From contig CAJTCS010000001.1 of NCBI GenBank assembly GCA_910574995.1, positions 372,001 through 436,000 of the forward strand: a stretch of 64,000 nucleotides of DNA, in the 5' to 3' direction. Below the pieces are notes generated by a model. That model saw only the letters and a program-made list of their open reading frames with translations, ran no database searches and was not told the origin of the DNA. Position 1 is the first letter of the stretch; the number at the start of each line of letters is the position of its first letter. The DNA comes from Oscillospiraceae bacterium. GTDB lineage: Bacteria > Bacillota > Clostridia > Oscillospirales > Acutalibacteraceae. The position numbers and the translations under genes were made by a program. Of this stretch, positions 44,617 to 52,409 are shown in pieces.

Positions 44617-46386
44617 TTACTCTTCCAGCTGGGCTGTATAGAGCTGGTAGTATCTGCCCTTCTTTGCCATCAGCTGCCCGTGGCTGCCCATTTCGGCGAT
44701 CCCCTTATCGGCAATGTAGAGGATGCGGTCAGAGTTTTTGATGGTAGAAAGCCGGTGGGCAATGATAAACGACGTGCGCCCTTTTAAGAGGGCCTGCAGG
44801 CCCTGCTGCACCAGCTTTTCGGTTTTGGCGTCGATAGAGGAGGTGGCTTCATCTAACACCAGGATCTTAGGGTCGGAAAGCAAGGTCCGCGCAAAGGCCA
44901 CCAGCTGGCGTTGGCCCTGGCTCAGCCGGGAGCCCCTCTCGTTGACCTGGGTGTAGTAGCCGTCCTCCATCTGGCTGATAAACTCGTGGGCGCACACAGT
45001 TTTGGCGGCCGCCACTACTTCCTCGTCCGTGGCGTCCAGGCGGCCATAGCGGATGTTGTCCAGGATTGTACCGGAGAAAATAAAGCTGTCTTGCAGCATG
45101 ATGCCCATCTGGCTTCGTAAAGAGCGCAGGGTTACCCCGGCTATGTCGTGGCCGTCCAGCAGCAGCCGGCCCCCGGTCAGGTTGTAAAAACGGGAAAGCA
45201 GGTTTACGACGGTGGTTTTGCCAGCGCCGGTGGGGCCCACCAAGGCGATAGATTCACCTGGGGTAATTTCCAGGTTGAAGTTTTGCAGGACGTTTACGCT
45301 GCCATCGTAAGAGAAGGTCACGTCTTGGAAGGACACCGCGCCCTGTATGGGGGGCAAATCGGTAGCGCCCGGCGCGTCGTCTACGGTAACAGGTTCATCC
45401 ATCATTTCGAAGATGCGCTCTAGGTAGGCCACGGCGTTGATAAAGGTGTTGTACAAATTCGAGAGGCTTAGCATGGGCTGCCAAAACCGCCAGGCGTACG
45501 AGGACAGGGCAAGGATGGTCCCAATCTGCATTCCAGGCCCCAAGGCGCACAGGCCCACCAGGTACATGGCCCCCACCACCCAGGTGGAAATGTTGTCCAC
45601 AGACACCCAAATCAGGTTCGAGGTGTATTGGGCGCGCATCCAGCTGCGGCGGTAGTTCTGGTTCAGCTTGTCGTAAATGCCCGCGTTTTCCTCTTCCCGT
45701 ACAAAGGCCTGGGTAATTTTCATGCCGTCCAGGCTCTCGTGCAGGTATGCGTTCAGGTTGGAAGATTTATTGGAAACGTCCTGCCAGGCCCGGCGCTGGG
45801 CGGGCTTTACCAAAACGATGACGATGAACAGCAGGGGTACGCCCGCCATTACCACCAAGGACAGCCGCACGTCGCACAGAAGCATAAAAACGGCAATAAG
45901 CAGCAGGTTGAAAATCTCCAGCACAAAGTTGATGATGCCGTTGGAGAGGGCGTCGGACACACTGTTTATGTAGTTGATGACCCGCACAAGGATCTTCCCG
46001 TGGGGGCGGTCGTCATAGAACTGGAAGGGCAGCCTTTGCAGATGGGCAAAAAGGTCTTTGCGGATGTCATATATGATCTCCTGGCCCACCGAGATCATAT
46101 ACCGGCTGCGTGCCCGGCCAAACAAAACGGAAACCAGGATTGCGGCCAGCATGGCCGCGGACAGCAGAACCAGTTCCTCATAATCCTTGTTGGGCACCGA
46201 GACATTGATGCCGCGCTGTACCAGCAAGGGCCCAACCAACGCCGCGGCCGCTGAAATGGCTGAGTATAGAAGCGAGAGCGCCATCTGCTTTTTGTGCCGG
46301 CCAATGTACGTGCCGGCCCGCAGCAGGTGCTTTATATTAAAGGGCGCCTCTAGGTTTTCGTCCACGTCAAAGCGGTTGCGTGCCAT
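44617..46386 (-). CDS. ABC exporter half-transporter with intact ATP site (partner of the next gene)
   Basis: The 589-residue protein has an N-terminal six-helix exporter domain (about 40-330) and an ATPase domain (about 350-589). Walker A is GPTGAGKTT, the Walker B is ILVLDEATSSID with the catalytic Glu, the signature is LSQGQ (Gln for Gly), and the switch His is in IAHRLST. With the gene upstream, which has a degenerate site, it forms a heterodimeric multidrug/lipid-type exporter of the TM287/288 or BmrCD kind. The start directly abuts the stop of the partner gene, so they are translated together. The substrate is unknown. Confidence 0.92.
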   Translation of the reverse strand: MARNRFDVDENLEAPFNIKHLLRAGTYIGRHKKQMALSLLYSAISAAAALVGPLLVQRGINVSVPNKDYEELVLLSAAMLAAILVSVLFGRARSRYMISVGQEIIYDIRKDLFAHLQRLPFQFYDDRPHGKILVRVINYINSVSDALSNGIINFVLEIFNLLLIAVFMLLCDVRLSLVVMAGVPLLFIVIVLVKPAQRRAWQDVSNKSSNLNAYLHESLDGMKITQAFVREEENAGIYDKLNQNYRRSWMRAQYTSNLIWVSVDNISTWVVGAMYLVGLCALGPGMQIGTILALSSYAWRFWQPMLSLSNLYNTFINAVAYLERIFEMMDEPVTVDDAPGATDLPPIQGAVSFQDVTFSYDGSVNVLQNFNLEITPGESIALVGPTGAGKTTVVNLLSRFYNLTGGRLLLDGHDIAGVTLRSLRSQMGIMLQDSFIFSGTILDNIRYGRLDATDEEVVAAAKTVCAHEFISQMEDGYYTQVNERGSRLSQGQRQLVAFARTLLSDPKILVLDEATSSIDAKTEKLVQQGLQALLKGRTSFIIAHRLSTIKNSDRILYIADKGIAEMGSHGQLMAKKGRYYQLYTAQLEE

Positions 46387-48150
46387 TTAGCCCGCCTCCT
46401 TTCCTAAGCCGCCGTTTTGCAGCAGGTATACTTCCCGGTAATAACCGGGCTGCTGGCACAGCTCTTTATGGGTGCCGGCCTGGGTAATCCGGCCGTTTTC
46501 GACCACCACAACCTTATCGGCCCGCTTGGTGGTAGAGATGCGCTGGGCCACAATGATCTTCGTACAAGGGAAGCTGAGGCTGGAAAGCTGCCCTTGTATG
46601 TATTTCTCCGTCTCCAGGTCTACGGCGGAGGTGGTATCGTCCAGGATTAAGATACTGGGCTTGACAGCGAGGGCCCGGGCCAAGGCAATGCGCTGCTTCT
46701 GCCCGCCAGAAAGGCCGGTGCCCCGCTCGCCAATCACCGTGTCAAAGCCCTGGGGAAGCTTCTCGGCAAAGTCTACCGCCGCCATTTTGGCAAAAGCCTG
46801 TACCTCGTCCTCAGGCATGCCGCTATTGCCGTAGCAAATATTGCCGTCAACGGAATCGGAAAAAAGGAACACGTCTTGCGTGGCAATGCCGATGGAAGCC
46901 CGCAGCTTATGCAGGCCATACATACGCACAGGCACGCCGTCTATGGACACCTCGCCCTGGCTCGCGTCTACAAAGCGGGGGATAAGGTTGACAAGGGAAG
47001 TTTTGCCCGCGCCTGTTGGCCCCATGATGGCTACCGTCTCGCCAGGCTCTACCGTCAGGTTGATATCGGACAGCACCTGGGCGCCGTGCAGCTTCAAGCC
47101 CACCCCTTTGAACTCCACCTTGCCCTGCAGGCGGCTTTCGGGGCTGACGGCGTCGGGGCGGGTGGTGATAGTAGACTTGGCATAGTAAAGCTCGACAATT
47201 TTACTGGAGCTGGCGAAAAACCTTTGCAGGTCGTTCAAGTGCATCCCCAGCATACGCATGGGTTCTACCAGCGTCCAGGTCAGCCCGTTAAACAGCGTGA
47301 AAGCGCCGATGGTGATGCGGCCATTGATGAGGAAAACGCCCCCCACCAGCAGCACTGCTGCAGAAAGGGACTGGGACAGGGTGTCCACATAGGGGCTGAA
47401 TTTCAGCCAAAGCAGAGAAGCTGTCTTGTTGGCCCGTTTATAATCCTGGTTCTTCTCGTCGAACCGCCCTTTCTCATACTCTTCCCGGGCAAACGCCTTT
47501 ACCACCCGGTTGCCCGCAATGTTTTCCTGGGCGGCGGTGTTCAAGCGGGATAGCTTCTCGCGCAGCTCTACGTAAAGGGGGTGGACTTGGCGGGAAAAGG
47601 CCAGGGTGATGGCAAAGATGAAGGGCGTTACAGCCAGCATGATGAGGGCAAAGAGCCAGTCTGTGGCAAAAAAGGTGATGGTGGCCGTAAGGAACAGCAC
47701 CACGCAGTGGATCAGCTGGCGGACCACCCAGCACACGGTATGGCGGATCATATCCATGTCACCGGTAAGGCGGGTCATCAGGTCGCCGGTGCGGGTGGCG
47801 GTGTAGAAAGCCTGGTCTTGTTCCTGCATGTTTTGATAGAGGTCGCGGCGCAGGTCGTAGATAAGCTTTTGGGAAACGTTCTCGTAGGTCATTATGGACA
47901 GATAGCCAAACCCCGTGCGGAATAGGGTAAAGCCGATAAGCACCGCTACCAGAACTATAAGCTGGCGTACGGCGTCCTCGGTCACCACGCCGGATTCTTG
48001 GAGGGGCCGGAAGATGGTGTCCATAATGTGGGCGGATATGGTAGAGTTGCCTAGTGCCAGCACGGCCAGCACCATGGTAGAGCATAAAGCGAACACGTAC
48101 TTTTTGCGCAGGCCCTTCATCCTGGCCCACACCCATCGCAATTGAAACAT
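46387..48150 (-). CDS. ABC exporter half-transporter with degenerate ATP site
   Basis: This 587-residue half-transporter has an exporter membrane domain (about 15-330) and an ATPase domain (about 345-587). Walker A (GPTGAGKTS) and the signature LSGGQ are intact, but Walker B ends in DD (ILILDDTTSAVD) where DE is catalytic, and the switch position reads VAQRIST with Gln for His. Such a pairing, one degenerate and one canonical site, is standard in heterodimeric exporters. It is the first gene of the pair and is transcribed from the promoter at 48234-48261. No drug-responsive regulator is adjacent. Confidence 0.92.
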   Translation of the reverse strand: MFQLRWVWARMKGLRKKYVFALCSTMVLAVLALGNSTISAHIMDTIFRPLQESGVVTEDAVRQLIVLVAVLIGFTLFRTGFGYLSIMTYENVSQKLIYDLRRDLYQNMQEQDQAFYTATRTGDLMTRLTGDMDMIRHTVCWVVRQLIHCVVLFLTATITFFATDWLFALIMLAVTPFIFAITLAFSRQVHPLYVELREKLSRLNTAAQENIAGNRVVKAFAREEYEKGRFDEKNQDYKRANKTASLLWLKFSPYVDTLSQSLSAAVLLVGGVFLINGRITIGAFTLFNGLTWTLVEPMRMLGMHLNDLQRFFASSSKIVELYYAKSTITTRPDAVSPESRLQGKVEFKGVGLKLHGAQVLSDINLTVEPGETVAIMGPTGAGKTSLVNLIPRFVDASQGEVSIDGVPVRMYGLHKLRASIGIATQDVFLFSDSVDGNICYGNSGMPEDEVQAFAKMAAVDFAEKLPQGFDTVIGERGTGLSGGQKQRIALARALAVKPSILILDDTTSAVDLETEKYIQGQLSSLSFPCTKIIVAQRISTTKRADKVVVVENGRITQAGTHKELCQQPGYYREVYLLQNGGLGKEAG

Positions 48151-48233
48151 ATCGTTACCTCCCTGCCGGAAAGGCAGCCGGTTTGGCGGCGGGGCGGGAG
48201 AGCGCCCCTGTGGTTTTTTTGCAAGCTCTGCCT

Positions 48234-48261
48234 ATTATAGGACTACTGGGGAAAAATGCAA
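48234..48261 (-). promoter_or_regulatory. Promoter of the ABC exporter operon
   Basis: On the minus strand, TTGCAT (48261-48256), a 16-nt spacer and TATAAT (48239-48234) form a good sigma-A promoter. The leader before the ATG at 48150 is about 75 nt. Confidence 0.65.
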
Positions 48262-48528
48262 GATAGATTTGTGTGAATTTCAAATTTCGGCGAAATAACA
48301 AGAAACCCCTTGCGGGTTTCGTACAGTTTAACCAGGGCTGCCTGGCACGCATGCACCGTGCCCTCCCGCGCAAAGCCGGTACCCGCCGTGGCCCTAAAAG
48401 GCTTCTTTGCCACGTAAATTCAGGAATTTGGCTTTGAAGCAGGCGCGCCTCTTGCATTTTTGTACAGAAGGGGGGAGGGTGCATTTTTGGGAAAAACCAT
48501 ATTTTTTCAGACTTTATGGAAAAACTTC
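48262..48528. other. Intergenic region between divergent promoters
   Basis: No gene is seen. A small dyad GAAACCC/GGGTTTC lies at 48302-48319, and GC-rich inverted segments occur at about 48330-48400. They carry no T-run or recognisable RNA motif. The stretch between the ABC promoter and the sigma-factor promoter is otherwise unremarkable. Confidence 0.4.
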
Positions 48529-48557
48529 TTGACGCGGGCGGGCCGATACGCTATCAT
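48529..48557 (+). promoter_or_regulatory. Promoter of the SigH-like sigma factor gene
   Basis: TTGACG (48529-48534), a 17-nt spacer and TATCAT (48552-48557) form a sigma-A-type promoter. The start point would be near 48564, leaving about 27 nt before the ATG at 48591. Confidence 0.65.
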
Positions 48558-48590
48558 TAGTATAAAGAAACTCTGCCGAGAGGTGCCAGA

Positions 48591-49169
48591 ATGTCCGGAG
48601 ATCCAGAAACGTACGCTATATCCCAGCTGCTTTCCCGGGTGCGCGCAGGTGAGCCAGACGCTTTTGCCCAGTTAAGCGCCCGTTACTTGTGGCTGGTCCG
48701 GGGGAAGGCCCAGCACTTTACGGGGGCGGGCGTGCCCGAGCAGGAAGACCTTTTCCAAGAAGGGCTTTTGGGGCTGTATGTGGCCGCCAGGACCTACGAC
48801 GAAGGGGGCGGCGCTTCCTTTGCCACGTATGCGGGCATATGCATATATAACCGCATGGCAAGCGCGGTTCGCCGCCACATGAACAGCGGCAACCGTACCT
48901 TGAACGAATCCCTGTCGTTAAGCAGCGACGATGCCTGTGCCCTTTCTACCGGGGAGGAGCCCGGCATGGTAGTAGAACTGCAAGAGCAGCTTGCCCAGCT
49001 GCACAGGCAGATGGAAGCGGCCCTTTCCCCCCTGGAGCACCGGGTGGTTACCCTATATCTGGGCGGGTGCAGGCGCAGGGAGCTGCCCCAAAGGCTGGGC
49101 ATTTCACAGAAGGCGTGTGACAATGCCTTGCACCGGGTGCGGGCAAAGCTGCGGGGCCTGCGGCGGTAG
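48591..49169 (+). CDS. Sigma-70 family factor, SigH-like
   Basis: The 192-residue protein follows the layout of SigH, the early-sporulation/competence sigma factor, rather than the ECF group. It has region 2 with DLFQEGLLGLYVAARTYD and ASFATYAGICIYNRMASAVR, and region 4 with LSPLEHRVVTLYLGGCRRRE and SQKACDNALHRVRAKL. The Ser-rich linker between them resembles the SigH linker. Length is a little shorter than SigH (218). It may be the true SigH or a paralogue. The SD is GAGAGGTG just upstream. A zinc-ribbon gene follows. Confidence 0.8.
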   Translation: MSGDPETYAISQLLSRVRAGEPDAFAQLSARYLWLVRGKAQHFTGAGVPEQEDLFQEGLLGLYVAARTYDEGGGASFATYAGICIYNRMASAVRRHMNSGNRTLNESLSLSSDDACALSTGEEPGMVVELQEQLAQLHRQMEAALSPLEHRVVTLYLGGCRRRELPQRLGISQKACDNALHRVRAKLRGLRR

Positions 49170-49293
49170 GCCGGCTATTGGGCGTGCGCTGGGGCCTGCC
49201 AGTAGTTTCTTTCCCTACAGGTTTACGCCTGGGTCCCGGCAGGGGGCCGCGGGCCGATACGATCCATACAAAAAAGAGTGAGGTAGAAAAACC

Positions 49294-49575
49294 ATGTATG
49301 AAGACAAGACCCTAACCTGCAAGGAATGTGGCAGGGAGTTTGTGTTTACAGCTGGCGAGCAAGAGTTTTATGCGGAGAAGGGCTTTGTAAACGAGCCCCA
49401 GCGGTGCAAGGAGTGCCGCCATGCGCGCAGGGGTGCGGGCCGCTCTGAGCGGGACGCCTTTATCGCTGTATGCGCCTCCTGTGGGAAAGAGGCGCGGCTT
49501 CCTTTCCAGCCCCGGGAAGACCGCCCTGTCTATTGTAGCGAGTGTTTTGCCCGCATAAAGGAAGACCGGGGATAA
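49294..49575 (+). CDS. Double zinc-ribbon protein, function unknown
   Basis: The 93-residue protein has two Cys4 zinc ribbons: CKECGREF with CKECRHAR (residues about 8-44), and CASCGKEA with CSECFARI (about 60-86). The first resembles the short zinc-ribbon domain often called zf-trcl. No enzyme domain or membrane segment is present. It follows the SigH-like gene by 124 nt and may share its transcript. Such proteins are common in Clostridia; their role is unknown, with nucleic-acid or protein binding most likely. Confidence 0.75.
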   Translation: MYEDKTLTCKECGREFVFTAGEQEFYAEKGFVNEPQRCKECRHARRGAGRSERDAFIAVCASCGKEARLPFQPREDRPVYCSECFARIKEDRG

Positions 49576-49600
49576 AACCTGGGGGTTTTCCCCTTTTCCC

Positions 49601-49629
49601 TTGACAAACAGGGCAAACCGTGTTACACT
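49601..49629 (+). promoter_or_regulatory. Strong promoter before the leader RNA and decarboxylase beta gene
   Basis: TTGACA (49601-49606), a 17-nt spacer and TACACT (49624-49629) form a near-consensus sigma-A promoter. The predicted start is near 49636, only a few bases before the folded leader at 49641. Confidence 0.8.
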
Positions 49630-49640
49630 TTTGGCAATAG

Positions 49641-49764
49641 CTGGGGGAGTAGTCAACAGCGTTTGCTGTAGCTGATTCAACAAGCATGGGCTTTAGCCCT
49701 GGATCAGCTTGAAATGACCAGACCTGTGCTGCCTTTTATGGCGCGCACAGGTCTGTTTTATTTT
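49641..49764 (+). ncRNA. Riboswitch-like leader RNA with overlapping terminator
   Basis: A compact fold begins with CUGGGGGAGUAG. P1 pairs CUGG (49641-49644) with CCAG (49718-49721). A hairpin forms at 49656-49669 (ACAGC/GCUGU). A longer arm pairs GCUGAU (49671-49676) with AUCAGC (49703-49708), topped by GGGC/GCCC (49688-49699). The 3' side of P1 is also the first bases of the terminator at 49719-49755, so the two structures exclude each other: P1 formation should allow read-through. The GGGGAGUAG box, a UCAA...GG internal loop and a closing GACC resemble the yybP-ykoY (Mn2+) riboswitch as I remember it, but the last arm of that class is missing. The gene downstream pumps Na+, so a Na+-sensing class is also possible. 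Confidence 0.65.
49719..49764 (+). terminator. Conditional terminator of the leader RNA
   Basis: CAGACCUGUGC (49719-49729) pairs perfectly with GCACAGGUCUG (49745-49755), an 11-bp stem with a small inner GCC/GGC pairing, and is followed by UUUUAUUUU. Its left arm overlaps the 3' strand of P1 of the upstream fold, as expected for an on-type switch. Confidence 0.85.
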
Positions 49765-49850
49765 GCGGTGCTTTCCACGGCGGGCTTCTGGTTTTTCTTT
49801 CCTGAATTGGGAAAGCTAGGACAGAATATAAAAGAGAGGAAGGGTAAAGT

Positions 49851-50978
49851 ATGGAATTCTTATGGGAGGGCTTGCTATCTATTACATGGCAGCAGGGCGT
49901 GATGTACCTGGTAGGGGCTGTGCTTATCTGGCTTGCCATCAAAAAGGATTATGAGCCGGCGCTGCTGCTGCCCATGGGTTTTGGGGCCATTTTGGTGAAT
50001 TTGCCCCTGTCTGGCGTGCTGAACCAGACCATGCAGGGCGTGGGGGAGACCCAGGGCATTATCCAGTGGCTGTTCGAGACGGGGATAGAGGCGTCAGAGG
50101 CGTTCCCGCTGCTGCTGTTTATCGGGATCGGAGCTATGATCGATTTTGGCCCCCTGCTCTCCAACCCCAAGATGTTCCTGTTTGGGGCGGCCGCCCAGTT
50201 CGGCATTTTCCTGACCATCGTGCTGGCCGCGGTGCTGGGGTTCGACATCCGGGACGCGGCATCCATCGGGATCATTGGCGCTGCGGACGGGCCTACTTCT
50301 ATTTTGGTAAGCCAGGTGCTGAAATCCAATTATATCGGGCCCATTGCTGTGGCGGCTTATTCCTATATGGCATTAGTGCCCATCATCCAGCCCATGGCCA
50401 TCAAGGCTGTGACCACCAAGAAAGAGCGGGCCATCCGCATGGATTACCGGCCCAATGCCGTTAGCAAGGCCACCCGTATCCTGTTCCCCATCATTGTCAC
50501 TTTTGTAGCGGGGCTGGTGGCCCCGGCTTCCGTAAGCTTAGTGGGCTTCCTCATGTTCGGCAACCTGATACGGGAATGCGGCGTGCTGAACCGGCTGTCT
50601 GAAACGGCCCAGAACGATTTGGCCAACCTAGTGACGCTGCTGCTGGGCATCACCATCTCTTTCTCCATGCGGGCCGAGCAGTTTGTCACCCTGCAGACGC
50701 TGATGATCATGGGGCTGGGGCTTTTTGCCTTTGTATTCGATACCATTGGCGGCGTACTGTTTGCCAAGCTGCTGAACCTGTTCAGCAGGGACAAGATCAA
50801 CCCCATGGTGGGCGCCGCCGGTATCTCGGCTTTCCCCATGTCCGCCCGGGTGGTAGAAAAAATGGGCATTGCCGAGAACAACCAGAACCACCTTTTGATG
50901 CATGCCGTGGGCGCCAATGTCTCCGGGCAGGTTGCCTCCGCCGTGGCAGGCGGGATCGTATTAGGGTTCTTTATGTAG
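49851..50978 (+). CDS. Na+-translocating decarboxylase beta subunit (OadB/GcdB/MmdB family)
   Basis: The 375-residue membrane protein has about nine to ten hydrophobic segments and the family motifs GIGAMIDFGPLLSNP, IGIIGAADGPTSILVS (with the ion-coordinating Asp region) and GANVSGQVASAVAGG. The beta subunit couples carboxylate decarboxylation on biotin to Na+ export. No alpha (carboxyltransferase), gamma or biotin-carrier gene is nearby, so the substrate cannot be named. The start follows GAGGAAGGG at 49836-49844. It is controlled by the leader RNA, and a 67-residue companion follows. Confidence 0.92.
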   Translation: MEFLWEGLLSITWQQGVMYLVGAVLIWLAIKKDYEPALLLPMGFGAILVNLPLSGVLNQTMQGVGETQGIIQWLFETGIEASEAFPLLLFIGIGAMIDFGPLLSNPKMFLFGAAAQFGIFLTIVLAAVLGFDIRDAASIGIIGAADGPTSILVSQVLKSNYIGPIAVAAYSYMALVPIIQPMAIKAVTTKKERAIRMDYRPNAVSKATRILFPIIVTFVAGLVAPASVSLVGFLMFGNLIRECGVLNRLSETAQNDLANLVTLLLGITISFSMRAEQFVTLQTLMIMGLGLFAFVFDTIGGVLFAKLLNLFSRDKINPMVGAAGISAFPMSARVVEKMGIAENNQNHLLMHAVGANVSGQVASAVAGGIVLGFFM

Positions 50979-51114
50979 GCTGCGTTCCGCCGCGCAGACA
51001 GGATAGTACAACGACGAAAACGGGGTTTGTTTTTAGGCGGCATATATGCAAAGCACAGCTTTTCACGTGTGCCGGGGCTTAAGAAAACACCGAATAGGAA
51101 AGGATGGCAAAAGA

Positions 51115-51318
51115 ATGTTGCATCAAATAGTAGCTAGCTCTATTGGCGTCATCGGCGGGGCCGATGGGCCCACCGCCGTTTTTGTAACGGCAAAACCGGG
51201 CATGGAAAATGTTATGGAAGCTTTGGGGATTATGGGCAAAGGCATGCTGGGCATCTTTGCCGTAGTTGGGCTGATTGCGCTTATTGTATTGGCGCTGACC
51301 AAGGCTGGGAATAAATAG
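51115..51318 (+). CDS. Small membrane protein carrying the beta-subunit GGADGPT motif
   Basis: The ATG at 51115 follows AAAGGATGG; the frame is open upstream without a site. The 67-residue protein has a short N-terminal part with SIGVIGGADGPTAVFVTAK, matching the cation-site motif of the beta subunit (IGIIGAADGPTSILVS), and one C-terminal membrane helix (about 42-62). Some beta subunits of this family, as I recall, carry an extra copy of this motif near their N-terminus; here it is a separate gene. I infer an accessory subunit of the pump rather than a gamma subunit, whose single helix would be N-terminal. Confidence 0.7.
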   Translation: MLHQIVASSIGVIGGADGPTAVFVTAKPGMENVMEALGIMGKGMLGIFAVVGLIALIVLALTKAGNK

Positions 51319-51401
51319 CCCGCAAGCCTTGCCGTATGCTGGGGCCGGGCTGGGCATGTTCGTGGCGCAGGCGCTGGCAAACGTGTGGGACCGGCAACAG
51401 C

Positions 51402-51449
51402 ACAGATAAAAAGATCCGCCTGCGTTGGCAGGCGGATCTTTTTATCTGT
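51402..51449. terminator. Bidirectional intrinsic terminator
   Basis: ACAGATAAAAAGATCCGCCTGC-type arms (51402-51423 and 51428-51449) form a 22-bp stem over a 4-nt loop, with A and T tracts inside the arms serving both strands. It ends the decarboxylase transcript and overlaps the 3' end of the convergent acetyltransferase gene. Confidence 0.88.
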
Positions 51450-51975
51450 CGGCGTTCAATTTGGCATAGATATACGTATCTTTCCAGATGGGGTTCCCAT
51501 CCTGGTCTTTCCAAAAATATACGTTTTGCCTCAAATGTGCTTCCCTGCGGAAGCCAAGGGTTTCCAGCAGCTTCCACGAGCGCGGGTTTTGGGGGTCGCA
51601 TTCAGCGTATATACGGTGCACCCCGTTGGAAAACGCCTGCTGCATAAGGGCTTGGCAGCTTTCAGCCGCATATCCTTTCCCCCAATAATCCCGGTTAAAT
51701 ACATACCCCATTTCCAATGTTTCCAGTTCCCTTTTCCCCATATACACGTTGCCAATCATTTTGCGGCTGCATTTCAATGCAACCGCGACCATTTCCTCCG
51801 TCCCTATGCGCCACGTAAGGTTTTCCTCTGTTTCCTCTATGGTCATAGGCTTATAAGGCTCATACTCCACAACTTTCCCGTCAGATAGGTATTCGTATAA
51901 GTCCTGCAAATCCCCTTTTTGGAATCTCCGTAAAACCAGCCTGTCTGTTTCCGCCAGTATGGCCCTGTCCCCCAT
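51442..51975 (-). CDS. GNAT acetyltransferase, RimJ/RimL-like
   Basis: The protein is 177 residues from ATG 51975, which has AAGGGG at good distance; ATGs at 51984 and 52011 are alternatives without a proper site. It shows ETDRLVLRRFQKGD at the start, the acetyl-CoA-binding RDYWGKGYAAES and AECDPQNPRSWKLLETLGF, all typical of Acetyltransf_3. It should acetylate an amine on a protein or small molecule; the substrate is unknown. It stands alone and converges on the decarboxylase genes. Confidence 0.88.
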   Translation of the reverse strand: MGDRAILAETDRLVLRRFQKGDLQDLYEYLSDGKVVEYEPYKPMTIEETEENLTWRIGTEEMVAVALKCSRKMIGNVYMGKRELETLEMGYVFNRDYWGKGYAAESCQALMQQAFSNGVHRIYAECDPQNPRSWKLLETLGFRREAHLRQNVYFWKDQDGNPIWKDTYIYAKLNADR

Positions 51976-52139
51976 TACGATCATCCCCTTGTCCAGCCTT
52001 ATGGCGCCCATCGGTTTTTATACGTATGTTACCATATCCATTTTGGGGTGTCAAGGGGCGCGCATTGGGCCGGGCACGCCCCTTGGGGGTGCCCTTATAG
52101 GGATGTAAGGGTTTGAAAAAGCAAAATAGCAATATATAC

Positions 52140-52170
52140 TTGACTTTTAGTAAGATATAGTATATACTAT
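52140..52170 (+). promoter_or_regulatory. Promoter and overlapping operator of the XRE-membrane protein operon
   Basis: TTGACT (52140-52145), a 17-nt spacer and TATACT (52163-52168) form a strong promoter. The perfect 14-bp palindrome ATAGTATATACTAT (52157-52170) covers the -10, the usual place for an autorepressor, and the next gene encodes a small HTH repressor. Confidence 0.75.
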
Positions 52171-52187
52171 CTGCAAGAGGTGATGGG

Positions 52188-52409
52188 ATGGGCAAAAACC
52201 TGCGATTGAAAGCGGCCCGGGCCAACCTGGGTTTAACCCAGCAAGGCTTGGCGGATATGGTGGGCGTTACCCGGCAAACCATTGTGGCCATCGAGAAGGG
52301 GGACTATAACCCCACCGTCAAGCTGTGCATACAGATATGCCAGGTCCTGGGTAAGACCTTGGACGGCCTGTTCTGGCCGGAACCGGAAGGAGGAAACGAC
52401 CGTGTTTAA
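52188..52409 (+). CDS. Small XRE-family transcriptional regulator
   Basis: The 73-residue protein is a single helix-turn-helix domain with LTQQGLADMVGVTRQTIVAI and NPTVKLCIQICQVLGKTLD, the pattern of small Cro/CI-type regulators in Gram-positive bacteria. It probably represses its own operon through the palindrome at 52157-52170. The SD AAGAGGTGATG precedes the ATG. Two membrane-protein genes overlap in series behind it. Confidence 0.9.
   Translation: MGKNLRLKAARANLGLTQQGLADMVGVTRQTIVAIEKGDYNPTVKLCIQICQVLGKTLDGLFWPEPEGGNDRV

Noticed and set aside
48542-48549. GCCGATAC, resembling the sigma-28 -10 element
   Set aside because: No TAAA at 15 nt upstream. The same octamer occurs at about 49252 without a -35. 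Both are taken as chance.
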